Assembly (NCBI GenBank): GCA_911728435.2
Contig: OU452199.1
Span: 21,524,860 to 21,588,859 of the forward strand
DNA: 64,000 bases
Direction: 5' to 3'
Source: Apoderus coryli
Lineage: Eukaryota; Arthropoda; Insecta; Coleoptera; Attelabidae
Position numbers and translations under genes: made by a program. This document shows, piece by piece, positions 34,433-46,990 of the stretch (position 1 is the first letter of the stretch; the number at the start of each line of letters is the position of its first letter). Below the pieces are notes generated by a model. It ran no database searches. It saw only the letters and a list, made by a program, of their open reading frames with translations, and was not told the DNA's origin.

Positions 34433-37400
34433 ATAAATGTGCTAACCATTAATATTAACAAAAAATTGATATTACAATCTCCAAAAAAATAACGTATTAA
34501 CACAAAATACTCCAATTGCTGGATACGAATACCTATTGTTCCTGTTAATAATAACATCCAACTGAACTAAAAAACCCCAGAACGCCAAAAAATGTGAGTT
34601 ACTTTATTTTAATATATTCTGAAATTATAAAAAAATATACTGTTGCCCTGGAGGCACGAATAGCTCTCCATATTTAAGTGTAAAAGTAATAATTTTATGA
34701 CCTTTTTGTCATTTATCTAAATTTAATAAATTTTTGTTTTGTTTTAGACACCAGCTATTTTTTTGTAGTATCGGGTTTTGTTCATTTTTCTTCTCTTTGG
34801 ATGCACTATTTATACGTACATATTTTATATTTCAGATCTACTAGGCCAAGTTTGGAGCAAAATAATTGATTTTTTAAATTTTATTATAAAATTTATTTTG
34901 CCCCCTTTTCTACTATTTACGAACCCCTATGTAAACAAAATTGTTATGCTGTATGTTGTAGGTTATCTTATATCAAAGCTATATATAAGTAGCCAATTTT
35001 TCTGTTATATTTGGAAAAACTTTTTTTGTTTTCTTTTTTGACCCTTTTTCGAACGCCTGTGTGAACCAGTTCATTTATGTAACATTTTTTAGGTTATATT
35101 CTATCACAACTACGAAAAATTATTCCGTATTCCGAATAAGTTTAGGAAGTATATATGTTTTTATTTTGACCCCTTTTACACTATTTACGAACGCCTATGA
35201 AAACAAGTTATTTATAACACGTTTTTTAGGTTATATTCTATCAAAGCTATAAATAACTAGTCAATATTTCTGCTATGTTTAAGAAATACGTTTTTTCTAA
35301 CCTTTTTACCCTATTTTACACTTTTTTCGCATGTCAATGTGGTCTAATTGTTTAGGTTAAATATTTTAGGTTACATTTAATTAAACGCACAAAAAATTAT
35401 TCAATATTTAGGATAAGTTTAAGAACTATGATATTTTGAATTTTTGACCCCTCTTTTAAACCCCTTGCCTACGCTCAATGTTACTCACCCATTTTACACT
35501 TTTTTCGCATGTCAATGTGGTCTAATTGTTTAGGTTAAATATTTTAGGTTATATTTAATTAAACGCACAAAAAATTATTCAATATTTCGGATAAGTTTAA
35601 GAACTATGATATTTTAAATTTTTGACCCCTCTTTTAAACCCCTTGCCTACGCTCAATGTTAATCACCACCTATAAATATCCTGTAGTATTTTCGCCTATG
35701 GCACATTAATTTTTGTCGTGTATTTTTAACACCAATTTAACTAATTACATTTAATTTTTTTTTTATTTTTAACATTTCTCAGGTTATATTCTATCACAAC
35801 TATAAAAAATTATTCCATATTTCGAATAAGTTTAGGAAATATATATTTTTTATGTTTTGACCCCTTTTCCACTATTTACGAACGCCTATGAAAGTAAGTG
35901 ATTTATGACACATTTTATAGGTTCTATTCTATTAAAGCAATAAATAATTAGTTAATATTTCTGCTATGTTTAAGAAGTACGTTTTTTTAAAATATTTTTT
36001 ACCCCATTTTACACTATTTTCGAACGCCAATGTGGTCTAATATTTTATGTTCAATATTTTAGGTTATATTCAATTAAATGCGTAAAAAATTATGCAGTAT
36101 TTCGGATAAGTTTAAGAACTATGATTTTTGAACCCTCTTTTAAACCGCTTGCCTACGCTCAATGTTTCCCAAAATCTAATCAGCTCCTTGCCATGTCCAA
36201 TAGTATTTTTGTACCAAATTTGGTTAAAATCTTTTAAGCGGTTTTTGCGTATTCGTGCATACAGACAGACAGACATTTTTTTAAAACTACTTATTTATGT
36301 ATAAAATGACTAAAAACAAGTATTTCCGGTGAAATTAAAAAAAAATAAACTGTTGCCCTCGAGGCACGAATAGCTCTCCATATTTAAGTGTAAAAGTAAT
36401 AATTTTATGACCTTTCATTTATCTAAATTTAATAAATTTTTGTTTTGTTTTAGACATCAGCTATTTTTTAGTAATATCGGGTTTTGTGCCTTTTTCTTCT
36501 CTTTGGAGACACTATTTATACGCAGATATTTTATATTTCAGATCTATGCCAAGTTCTTGTACGCAAAATAATTGATTTTTTTTAGTTTTATTATAAAATT
36601 AATTTTGCCCCCTTTCCTACTATTTACGAACGCCTATGTAAACAAAATTGTTATGCTGCTTGTTGTAGGTTATCCGTTAAGTGGTTTTTGAGTTATCATG
36701 GATACAAATTTTTTCTGACCCTTTTATAGAATTTTCACGGACGCCTATGGAACATTAATTTTGGTCGTGTATTTTTAACACCAATTTAACTAGTTAAATA
36801 TAAAAAATTTTACATTTTAATTTTTTTTTAATTTTACCCCTTTTTTTTACTATTTACGAACGCCTATGTAAATAAAAATTTTATGCTGCATTTTCAAGGT
36901 TATCTTATATCAAAGCTATATATAATTAGCCAATTTTTCCAGTATATTTGGGAAACATTTTTTTTTCGTTTGTGACCCTTTTTTTAAGACTATTTTCGAA
37001 TGCCTGTGTGAACTAATTCTTTTATGTAACATTTTTTAGTTTATATTCTATCAGAACTATAACAAATTATTCAATATTTCCGATAAGTTTAAGAACTATG
37101 ATTTTTAAAATTTTTGAACCCTCTTTTAAACCCCTTGCCTACGCTCAATGTTAATCACCACCTATAAATATCCTGTAGTATTTTCGTACCAAACGTGGTT
37201 AAAATCCGTTAAGTGGTTTTTGAATTATCAGGGATACAAATTTTTTCTGATCCTTTTATAGAATTTTCACGGACGCCTATGGAACATTAATTTTTGTCGT
37301 GTATTTTTAACACCAATTCATCTAGTTAAATATAAAATATTTTAATTTTAATTTTTTTTATTTTACCCCTTTTTCTACTATTTACGAACGCCTATGTAAA

Positions 37401-37448
37401 TAAAAATTGTATGCTGCATTTTTTAGCTTATCTTATATCAAGGCTATA

Positions 37449-39286
37449 CAGGGTGAGTCACGAGGAACTGTACATACTTCTACCATAAGTAGAGACACGT
37501 TAGGGGATTATCAAATGACCATTAAAAAATGTCTCCTTGTTTTGATTATTAATATACAGGGTGAATTATGGATTTTCACCAAAACAATGTTTCGTCATAT
37601 CTTTTCAATGATTAAGTCGATTTATCTCATTTTTTTATAAAAGTGTGTATTGGTGTCTGGCAACTAACTGATATACTCTGAATTGAAAAAATCCAGGTCC
37701 GTCTTCGAGAAAATTTGTGGGACTGCTTCATATTCAACACTTCACCCTGTATATGATTTTTAAAAAATCTGACATAATTTTTTCAGAGAGCATAAATAGA
37801 CAGTTAGACTTGGGTATCTGAATTTTTTGTTACACTCACGTCACATTTCCAATTAAAGATTCATTTTAGAGCCAAATTGAAAATTGGCAATAATGAAGTA
37901 TCGTACCGTACAATAATGTTTAGTTATTAAAAAGAAATCTTCAAAATTGACACAAACGACACACACTGTGCTCCAGTATGGTAAATACCATAATTTGAAT
38001 TGATTTACAGGGCCGGATTTAAAAATCTGGCATATCTGGTTCATCCCAATAATTCACCCTGTATGTAACTTTTTCCACTCGTAATAGACAGAAAACGGAT
38101 AAAAAATGATTGTAATAACCTAGTTTTGTTATTTGTTCGAGGAAAACTCATGTGTCTAATTATTTTAATCGGAATGAAATGAACAAGCCAGGGAAATGTT
38201 TATTCATAAATTAAGAAATAAAATAAAAAACAATAAGCAAACAATAAAACAGTTTCAACAATGTGGAACAAAGTAAAAAACAATTTAATAAACATTACAA
38301 TTATAAAAGATGTTCAAAATGGAATCCATCTGCTTTAATACACTTTTCTTCACGAATGTTTAAATGTGTAATGAACTTTCTGATTGTCAGTGTGTCATTT
38401 CTGGTAATATTGCAACAGTGAATAATTCTGTTAATGAGCTGTTGTGTTTTATAATCGTAATGTTTATTAAATTGTTTTTACTTTGTTTCACATTGTTAAA
38501 ACTGTTTTTTATTTTATTTCTTAATTTATGAATAAACATTTCCCTGGCTTGTTCATTTCATTCCGATTAAAATAATTAGACACATGGGTTTTCCTCAAAC
38601 AAATAAGAAAACTAGGTTATTACAATCATTGTTTATCTGTTTTCTGTCTATTACGGGTGGAAAAAGTTACATACAGGGTGAATTATTGGGATGAACCAGA
38701 TATGCCAGATTTTTAAATCCGGCCCTGCAAATCAATTCAAATTATGGTATTTACCATACTGGAGCACAGTGTGTGTCGTTTGTGTCAATTTTGAAGATTT
38801 CTTTTTAATAACTAAACATTATTGTACAGTACGATACTTCATTATTGCCAATTTTCAATTTGGCTCTAAAATGAATCTTTAATTGGAAATGTGACGTGAG
38901 TGTAACAAAAAATTCAGATACCCAGGTCTAACTGTCTATTTATGCTCTCTGAAAAAATTATGTCAGATTTTTGGAAAATCATATACAGGGTGAAGTGTTG
39001 AATATGAAGCAGTCCTACAAATTTTCTCGAAGACGGACCTGGATTTTTTCAATTCTGAGTAAGTCAGTTAGTTGCCAGACACCAATACACACTTTTCTAA
39101 AAAAATGTGATAAATCGACTTAATCATTGAAAAGATATGACGAAACATTGTTTTGGTGAAAATCCATAATTCACCCTGTATATTAATAATCAAAACAAGG
39201 AGACATTTTTTAATGGTCATTTGATAATCCCCTAACGTGCCTCTACTTATGGTAGAAGTATGTACAGTTCCTCGTGACTCACCCTG
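37449..39286. mobile_element. 1.84-kb foldback element with arms of about 0.8 kb
   Basis: CAGGGTGAGTCACGAGGAAC at the left end is mirrored by GTTCCTCGTGACTCACCCTG at the right. Near-perfect inverted similarity extends about 800 bp inward on each side, so reading frames at 37853 and 38691 are the same sequence on opposite strands. TA flanks both ends. Within the arms CAGGGTGAA/TTCACCCTG motifs recur at 37558, 37743, 38050, 38676, 38986 and 39171. The centre (about 38301-38450) holds the tail of a transposase gene. Confidence 0.88.
38301..38450 (-). pseudogene. C-terminal 46-49 codons of an IS630/mariner-type transposase
   Basis: The minus strand reads INRIIHCCNITRNDTLTIRK, later REEKCIKADGFHFEHLL and a TAA at 38301. 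The ending (A)DG(G/F)HFEHLL is the familiar terminus of a widespread arthropod DDE_3-type transposase family; the TA target flank agrees with that superfamily. The rest of the gene is gone, leaving this remnant at the hinge of the foldback element. Confidence 0.7.
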
Positions 39287-40142
39287 TATATAATTAGCCA
39301 ATTTTTCTGGTATATTTGAGAAACATTTTTTTTTCGTTTTTGACCCTTTTTTTAGACTATTTTCGAACGCCTGTGTGGACCAATTCTTTTATGTAACATT
39401 TTTTAGGTTATATTCTATCACAACTATGAAAAATTATTTCATATTTCCAATAAGTTTAGGAAATATATATTTTTTATATTTTGACCCCTTTTCCACTATT
39501 TACGAACGCCTATGAAAGTAAGTTATTTATAACACATTTTATAGGTTATATTCTATTAAAGCTATAAATAATTAGTTAATATTTCGGCTATGTTTAAGAA
39601 GTACGTTTTTTTTTTAATATTTTTTACCCCATTTTACACTATTATTCAACGCCAATGTGATCTAATATTTTATGTTCAATATTTTAGGTTATATTCAATT
39701 AAATGCGTAAAAAATTATGCAGTATTTCGGATAAGTTTAAGAACTATGATTTTTTTTAATTTTTGAACCCTCTTTTAAACCCCTTGCCTACGCTCAATGT
39801 TTCCCAAAATCTAATCAGCTCCTTGCCATGTCCTATTATATTTTTGTACCAAATTTGGTTAAAATCTGTTAAGTGGTTTTTGCGTTTTCGTGCATACAGA
39901 CAGACAGACAGAAATTTTTTTAAAACTACTTATTTATGTATAAAATGACCAAAAACAAGTATTTCCGGTGAAATTAAAAAAAAAATTTTTTTCATGAAAC
40001 TAATAGTCTCCATATATACATATTACATATATGATTATGGAGAGCTAAAAAAATTTTCATGAAACTAATAGTCTCCATATATACATATATTACATATATG
40101 ATATGGAGAGCTAAAAATATATTCATCAGTACAATTAAATAA

Positions 40143-42245
40143 TAAACTGTTGCCCTCGAGGCACGAATAGCTCTCCATATTTAAGTGGAAAAGTAATAAT
40201 TGTATGACCTTTTTGTCATTTATCTAAATTTAATAAATTTTTGTTTTGTTTTAGACATCAGCTATTTTTTTTTGTATCGGGTTTTGTGCCTTTTTCTTCT
40301 CTTTGAAGGCACTATTTATACGCAGATATTTTATATTTCAGATCTAGGCCAAATTCTTGTACGCAAAATAATTGATTTTTTTTTAGTTTTATTATAAAAT
40401 TTATTTTGCCCCCTTTTCTACTATTTACGAACGCCTATGTAAACAAAATTGTTATGCTGTATGTTGTAGGTTATCCGTTAAGTGGTTTTTGAGTTATCAC
40501 GGATACAATTTTTTTCTGATCCTATTATAGAATTTTCACGGACGCCTATGGAACATTAATTTTTGTCGTGTATTTTTAACACCAATTCATCTAGTTAAAT
40601 ATAAAAATTTTTACATTTTAATTTTTTTTCATTTTACCCCTTTTTTTTAATATTTACGAACGCCTATGTAAATAAAAATTTTATGTTGCATTTTTTAGGT
40701 TATCTTATATCATAGCTATATATAATTAGCCAATTTTTCTGGTATATTTGGGAAACATTTTTTTTTCGTTTTTGACTCTTTTTTTAAGACTATTTTCGAA
40801 CGCCTGTGTGAACTAATTCTTTTATGTAACATTTTTTAGGTTATATTCTATCACAACTATAATCACGGATACAAATTTTTTCTGACCCTTTTATAGAATT
40901 TTCACGGACGCCTATAGAACATTAATTTTTGTCGTGTATTTTTAACACCAACTCAACTAGCTAAATATACATTTTTTTTACATTTTATTTTTTTTTATTT
41001 TACCCCTTTTTCTACTATTTACGAACGCCTATGTGAATAAAAATTTTATGTTGCATTTTGTAGGTTATCTTATATCAAAGCTATATATAATTAGCCAATT
41101 TTTCTGGTATATTTGGGAAACATTTTTTTTTTCGTTTTTGACCCTTTTTTTAACACTATTTTCGAATGTTAATCACCACCTATAAATATCCTGTAGTATT
41201 TTCGTACCAAATGTGGTTAAAATCCGTTAAGTGGTTTTTGAGTTATCACGGATAAAAAAAAATTCTGACCCTTTTATAGAATTTTCACGGACGCCTATGG
41301 TACATTAATTTTTGTCGTGTATTTTTAACACCAATTCATCTAGTTAAATATAAAAATTTTTACATTTTAATTTTTTTTTTTATTTTACCCCTTTTTCTAC
41401 TATTTACGAACGCCTATGTGAATAAAAATTTTATGCTGCATTTTTTAGGTTATCTTATATCAAAGCTATATATAATTAGCCAATTTTTCTGCTATATTTG
41501 GGAAACGTTTTTTTTTTCGTTTTTGACCCTTTTTTTAAACTATTTGGAACGCCTGTGTGAACCAATTCTTTTATGGAATATTTTTTAGCTTATATTGTAT
41601 CACAGCTATGAAAAATTATTCCATATTTCGAATAAGTTTAGGAAATATATTTTTTTTATGTTTTGACCCCTTTTCCACTATTTACGAACGCCTATGAAAG
41701 TAAGTTATTCATGACACATTTTATAGGTTATATTCTATCAAAACTATAAATAACTAGTTAATATTTCTGCTATTTTTAAGAAATACGTTTTTTTTTAATC
41801 TCTTTTACCCCATTTTACACTATTTTCGAACGCCAATGTGGTCTAATATTTTATGTTCAATATTTTAGGTTATATTCAATTAAATGCGTAAAAAATTATG
41901 CAGTATTTCGGATAAGTTTAAGAACTATGATTTTTTTTTAATTTTTGAACCCTCTTTTAAACCCTTTGCCTACGCTCTTTTAAACCCTCTGCCTACGCTC
42001 AATGTTTCCCAAAATCTAATCAGCTCCTTGCCATGTCCAATAGTATTTTTGTACCAAATTTGGTTAAAATCTGTTAAGCGGTTTTTGCGTTATCGTGCAT
42101 ACAGACAGACATTTTTTTAAAACTACTTATTTATGTATAAAATTACCAAAAACAAGTATTTCCGGTGAAATTAAAAAAAAATTTTTTTCATGAAACTAAT
42201 AGTCTCCATATATACATATAGTACATATATGATATGGAGAGCTAA
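40143..42245 (+). mobile_element. Helentron/HINE-like element H3
   Basis: It starts TAAACTGTTGCCCTCGAGGC, ends ATATGGAGAGCTAA after the terminal hairpin, and includes the GACA microsatellite at about 42102-42111. A segment of roughly 375 bp (CGAACGCCTATGTAAATAAA .. TTAGCCAATTTTTCTGGTAT) is repeated about three times (near 40650, 41020 and 41400), longer-period duplication than in H1 and H2. No coding capacity. Confidence 0.8.
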
Positions 42246-43161
42246 AAATAGTTTTGTGACATAGGAAGAAAACTAATTATTAATCTCACATAATATACAG
42301 GGTGTCATACGGTGGCAACCCATTAGATTATTTCAGAAACTACGTCGAATTGAATTTTGAAAATTTCAGTGTCTATATTGTCAAATATGCTCTACTCAAA
42401 TAATATAATAGCAACGGCATAGCACTTCCGTTTATACCGGAAGTTGATGGCAACTTTGTTATTTTAAATGGAACATCCTATATATTATTACATTTTTTGA
42501 TTCTAAATAAGATTTCAGACATATTTCATGTATCATGTCCTATACCTAATGTCAGTCGTTTTTGACTTATATCAAGATTTATGTCAAAATTGACAGTTTA
42601 GCGCTCCATAAGAATTTTGTTGTTTCCTTGTAAATCAGTATTTAATAATTATTTTGCAGGTATTTTCTTATCAGGTGGGATCTTCTTTTTCGAATTGACA
42701 AGACATTTTCTGATTAGTTTATACAGGGTGGTCAAAAAATTATATTGAAAACGGTTCAAGAAAAACAGTTGAAAGTCAATTTTGTCAAATGGAATGGGTA
42801 TATTATTATTCTTTAATCTTCCTCAGCATTAAAAAGTAATGCAATTTTGTAATAGGTTATCATTTTCTAAAATGCATATTTTTCGAAATATCGTCATTCT
42901 AAATTTTTCTGCAGCGCGTACCGTACCGTATAAATACAATAGGCGAGGTTGAAGCTTATTGCTTCCTAACTTAACCACTTAAAGTAAGTAAAGTAATCGT
43001 CCATTGAAGAAAAAAAAGACAGACAAAAGGAAACCTTACTTGAATAAATACAAATCATACCTTATTAAAACAACAACCTAATTTAGAGGACTATCCAAAT
43101 TTTAAATTAAGTCCAATACAAAATACAACTTGTTGAAATAAAAAATACAATAAAAAGCTTA
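42246..43161. other. Repeat-derived DNA, no gene
   Basis: ATACAGGGTGTCATACGG at 42294 and ATACAGGGTGGTCAAAAA at 42721 look like termini of mariner/MITE-type elements, but I could not pair either with a second end. A possible acceptor (TTTTGCAG) near 42660 has no coding exon after it. Confidence 0.45.
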
Positions 43162-45151
43162 TAGTGTGGCAAACGGATCTGTAACGGCGAAAGGAATTTG
43201 GACAAATTCCATATTGCCAAGTTTAATTACACAAAAGTACTAGTGCTTGTCATGACGTAGTTTTAATTTGAAAATCGATTTTTAGCTCTCCATATCATAT
43301 ATGTAATATATATGTATATATGGAGACTATTAGTTTCATGAAAATTTTTTTTTTAATTTCACCGGAAATACTTGTTTTTGGTCATTTTATACATAAATAA
43401 GTAGTTTTAAAAAAATTTCTCTCTGTATGCACGAAAACGCAAAAACCGCTTAACAGATTCTAACCAAATTTGGTACAAAAATACTATTGGACATATCAAG
43501 GAGCTGATTAGATTTTGGGAAACATTGAGCGTAGGCAAAGGGTTTAAAAGAGGGTTCAAAAATTAAAAAAATTCATAGTTCTTAAACTTATCCGAAATAC
43601 TGCATAATTTTAGGTAAAAAATATTCCATAAAAGAATTGGTTCACACAGGCGTTCGAAAATAGTTTAAAAAAAGGGTCAAAAACGAAAAAAAAAACGTTT
43701 CCCAAATATACCAGAAGAATTGGCTAATTATATATAGCTTTGATATAAGATAACCTACAAAATGCAACATAAAATTTTTATTTACATAGGCGTTCGTAAA
43801 TTTTTTTATATTTAACTAGTTGAATTGGTGTTAAAAATACACGACAAAAATTAATGCACCATAGGCGTCCGTGAAAATTCTATAGAAGGGCCAGAAAAAA
43901 CTTGTATCCGTGATAACTCAAAAACCACTTAAAGGATTTTAACCATATTTGGTACGAATATACTAAAGGATATTTATAGGTGGTGATTACCATTGAGCGT
44001 AGGCAAGGGGAATAAGAGAGGGTTCAAACATTTAAAAAAATCATAGTTCTTAAACTTATCCGAAATACTGCATAATTTTTTACGCGTTTAACTGAATATA
44101 ACCTAAAATATTGAACATAAAATATTAGACCACATTGGCGTTCGAAAATAGTGTAAAATGGGGTAAAAAGGTTAGAAAAAAACGTACTTCTTAAAAATAG
44201 CAGAAATATTGACTAGTTATTTATAGCTTTGACAGAATATAACCTATAAAATGTGTTATAAATAACTTGTTTTCATAGGCGTTCGTAAATAGTGTAAAAG
44301 GGGTCGAAATAAAAAATATATACTTCCTAAACTTATTCGAAATACGGAATGATTTTTCATAGTTGTAATAGAATATAACCTAAAAAATGTTACATAAATG
44401 AACTGGTTCACACAGGCGTTTGAAAATAGTGTAAAAAAGGGTCAAAATGAAAAAAAAGCCAAATATAACAGAAAAATTGGCTAATTATATATAGCTTTGA
44501 TATGAGATAACCTACAACATGCAGCATAACAATTTTGTTTACATAGGCCTTCGTAAATAGTAGAAAAGGAGGCAAAATTAATTTTATTATAAAAAATTCA
44601 ACTATTTTTAACTTGGCGTAGAAGATCTGAAATATAAAATATGTACGTATAAATAGTGCCTCCAAAGAGAAGAAAAAGGAACAAAACCCGATACTTAAAA
44701 AAATAGCTGATGTCTAAAAATATATATAAATTTTAGATAAATGACAAACAGGTCATAAACTTATTAGTTTACACTTAAATATGGAGAGCTTTTCGTGCCT
44801 CGAGGGCAACAGTTTATTTACAATCACAACTAATGATGAAAAACGCTGAGTAGTTCTATTTTTATTTAATTTTAAACTAATATTTTTACTACTGAATATT
44901 AAAATAGAGAAACATTTCTCCATTAGATATTATGGGCTTCTGTAAAACCGGCAACACCACGACATATGGCTGTTTAAGACGCCGCCTGAACGATAATAAT
45001 AATTTGTGTATATCCCCACATGGGGATATTCGATTCGCAATTGGTGGAAACTCTGAAATATTTCCCGCCCTCCTCTCTTGCAATATCGAGTAATATTGAA
45101 TTTCCCCTTACCGACCGACGCCGCGCTGTTACAGATCCGTTTGCCACACTA
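43162..45151. mobile_element. Inverted-repeat element T1 (GTGTGGCAAACGG family), with H4 inserted
   Basis: TAGTGTGGCAAACGGATCTG at the left is mirrored by CAGATCCGTTTGCCACACTA at the right; TATA surrounds both ends. The same element, uninterrupted, is at 54995-55447. T1 is longer by exactly one insertion, the Helentron-like H4 at 43282-44816. It includes a near-palindromic ATATCCCCACATGGGGATAT at about 45011-45030. Non-coding; a TA or TATA target site points to an IS630-type mobiliser. Confidence 0.88.
43282..44816 (-). mobile_element. Helentron/HINE-like element H4, with its empty site known
   Basis: In plus-strand orientation it begins TTAGCTCTCCATATCATATA and ends GAGGGCAACAGTTTA. The uninterrupted T2 copy reads CGATTTTTTACAATC at this place, so H4 lies between three T residues on each side, with no target duplication. 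That is direct evidence for both ends and for T/T (A/A on the other strand) insertion. Body modules match the other copies, and the microsatellite is degenerate (TCTCTCTGTATGC). Confidence 0.88.
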
Positions 45152-45845
45152 TATTAATTGCTTTGGCCATCTACACAAATCGTCCATGCTCACAAGATTA
45201 AGAATATTTCAACCTTGTTATTTGGTCGTAGAAAAAAAGTTTAAATTATGAAAGTTGAAGTACTAAATTTAGTGCTTTAGGTTCCGAAATCGAAAATAAA
45301 CTGTTGCCCTCCAGGCACGAATAGCTATCCATATTTAAGTGACCTTTTTGTCATTTATACCCTTCTCTTCTCGTATATTTCCAATTAAAATATTTTTAAA
45401 AAGACTGACGGTGGTTTTTTAATAATATTGACAAAATCTTTGAAGATAATCTAATGAAATTTTGTACGTGTTCCAAACGTTTTCCCTTAAACGCTGCAGG
45501 TATTTTTAGTTTTATGAACTGCTAATAAGCAGGTAAAACACGGTGAACGGGTTTTTAGCAATTTTAAAACTCGATTTTAATAGACCAAACTGTTTTACAA
45601 AGAAAAAAGGTACTCTTGTTTCATAGACCAATTGTGCACCGCTTTTAAGAAAAAATGGATTTAAATTAGAATGATTCATGTTTCAGCGTATTACATTTTC
45701 CACTTGAACTGTGACAGTAGTTGTGCTACTGGGTATACTTCAATGCAGTATAATGTGTTGCCTACTTCTGCTCTGTATCGTGTGGATTTCTACAAATCAC
45801 TTTACGTTAATAACATTTCACGTGACTAGATGGCAACACTAGTAT
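45152..45845. other. Intergenic DNA with a 65-bp Helentron-like 5' end
   Basis: 45297-45361 is a lone copy of the 5' terminal region (TAAACTGTTGCCCTCCAGGC .. AAGTGACCTTTTTGTCATTT) without body or tail. The rest is AT-rich with no recognised gene. Confidence 0.6.
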
Positions 45846-46464
45846 CAGAATCCTACAGTGACTATATATTCTAACAGTGACGTCATTAGAGTAAAAAAGT
45901 TGTCTTGTTTTTTATTGGCTCACAGAAAAACGTGGTTTCCGGTCCGGCATTAATCTGCACACTTTTTGTTTGTTTACTTTTTTTTACATGGGGTTCTTAT
46001 GGGGGTATTCGGACGTTGAAAGTTTTTGTACAAATTTTAGTGTTAATTATTATATTTATAAACATTTGTGATTGAAGACTTGTTAACAATGTGTTAGTGA
46101 TTGTTTTAAGACTATAATTAATATTTCAAACCCTGTTTAAAAGAGTGGGTTTGCTGAGAAAGTAAGTATGCCCAATCGCGTATTGCACGGCGTTACAGAA
46201 TCAGTTATAAATAATAATAATAATTAGTTACATAAATAATAATTAGCTACGTAAATGCCTAGAAATAATGCTCACGCATAAATGTATTTCCACGGCTCAT
46301 AAAGTCCGTTTGGATCATTTGGCTCGTCGATTAAAATAACATAACCTTAGACTGTGTTGTGTTATAAAAAAAAAACAAGTTTTTTGTCATTATTTTGCAC
46401 GAAAATATATGTGTACATAATAATAATGTTAAATAATTCTGTTTGTGTTTGTAGTAGAACAATA

Positions 46465-46990
46465 ATGCCTGGCTGTGCTCTTGTGGGTTGCAGTAATTCT
46501 GCCAGAAAAGGATTTGTTACGAAAACCTTCCCAAAAGATCCTGAAAGAAACAAGCAATGGTTAATTAAAATCCGGAGGGACAACTGGCAACCTACTGATT
46601 AATCATGCTTGTGTGAGGTTAGTAATAGTAATATACTTAATCTAGGCGTAACAGCACTCCAAAAATATATTATGCTTTATTTTTATACATAATTTAATGG
46701 TATTGTTATTTGTCACTTCTACTTGATATTTCTTACCTATTATTATTAATTAATATACGTATTCAGGTTCACTTTCTTCCTGAAATGTGGGAAAAACTCG
46801 AGAAGATGGCACTCGCAAATTAAAGAGTAATCTTGTTCCCTTCTTCTCATTTTCTAAACCAGTAAAGCAGAGAAGGCCTCCACCTCAGAGAAGATTAGTT
46901 TTGTGCAAGAAAATTACGTGTTGTTTCAGGATCACCTTTGTCTACTTCATCTCCAAGCAGAATTACAGAAGGCGATACTGTTTTAGATAA
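46465..46990 (+). pseudogene. THAP-domain exons, left arm copy
   Basis: Exon 1 (46465-46617) reads MPGCALVGCSNSARKGF, then FPKDPERNKQWLIK and QPTD, an in-frame TAA, then SCLCE at the donor GAG/GTTAGT. Exon 2 from 46767 (after ATTCAG) reads VHFLPEMWEKTRED and later LVPFFSFSKPVKQRRPPP. Together they give a full THAP pattern: C-x4-C, W, C-x2-H-F and the P-F position. The frame runs past the point where the right arm has a splice donor, and into GATCACC after TTTCAG near 46930, as if the arm had lost most of an intron. The TAA before SCLCE inactivates it. Confidence 0.78.

Larger units (their letters stand above)
36346..40048 (+). mobile_element. Helentron/HINE-like element H2, carrying a foldback insertion
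   Basis: It begins TAAACTGTTGCCCTCGAGGC and ends at a hairpin followed by ATGGAGAGCTAA (40048). It is inserted between A residues in the tail of H1 without target duplication. Internally it consists of degenerate roughly 140-bp pieces, each containing ACTATTT(A/T)CGAACGCC(T/A)(A/G)TG. At 37449-39286 it is interrupted by a TA-flanked foldback element; removing that restores GGCTATATATAATTAGCC. The GACA microsatellite lies at 39897-39911. Confidence 0.78.
34636..40114 (+). mobile_element. Helentron/HINE-like element H1, split by insertion of H2
   Basis: Its 5' end is TATACTGTTGCCCTGGAGGC, with the subterminal repeat TAGCTCTCCATAT. The left part is 34636-36345. The body stops in GGTGAAATTAAAAAAAA, where H2 begins. 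The missing 3' tail (TTTTCATGAAACTAATAGTC.., hairpin, ATATGGAGAGCTAA) lies directly after H2 at 40049-40114. A GACA microsatellite (36269-36283) precedes the 3' end. No protein is encoded. Features matching Helentron-derived elements: subterminal inverted repeats, tetranucleotide microsatellite, 3' hairpin, no target duplication. Confidence 0.75.

Noticed and set aside
37853..38882. Two almost identical 63-codon frames on opposite strands
   Set aside because: They are the two arms of the foldback element read in mirror image, not a duplicated gene.
39763..42120. Repeated frames reading LLNPLPTLNVSQNLISSLPC (also near 59155-59352)
   Set aside because: They fall in the conserved 3' part of the non-coding Helentron-like repeats, next to the microsatellite; the similarity is repeat ancestry.
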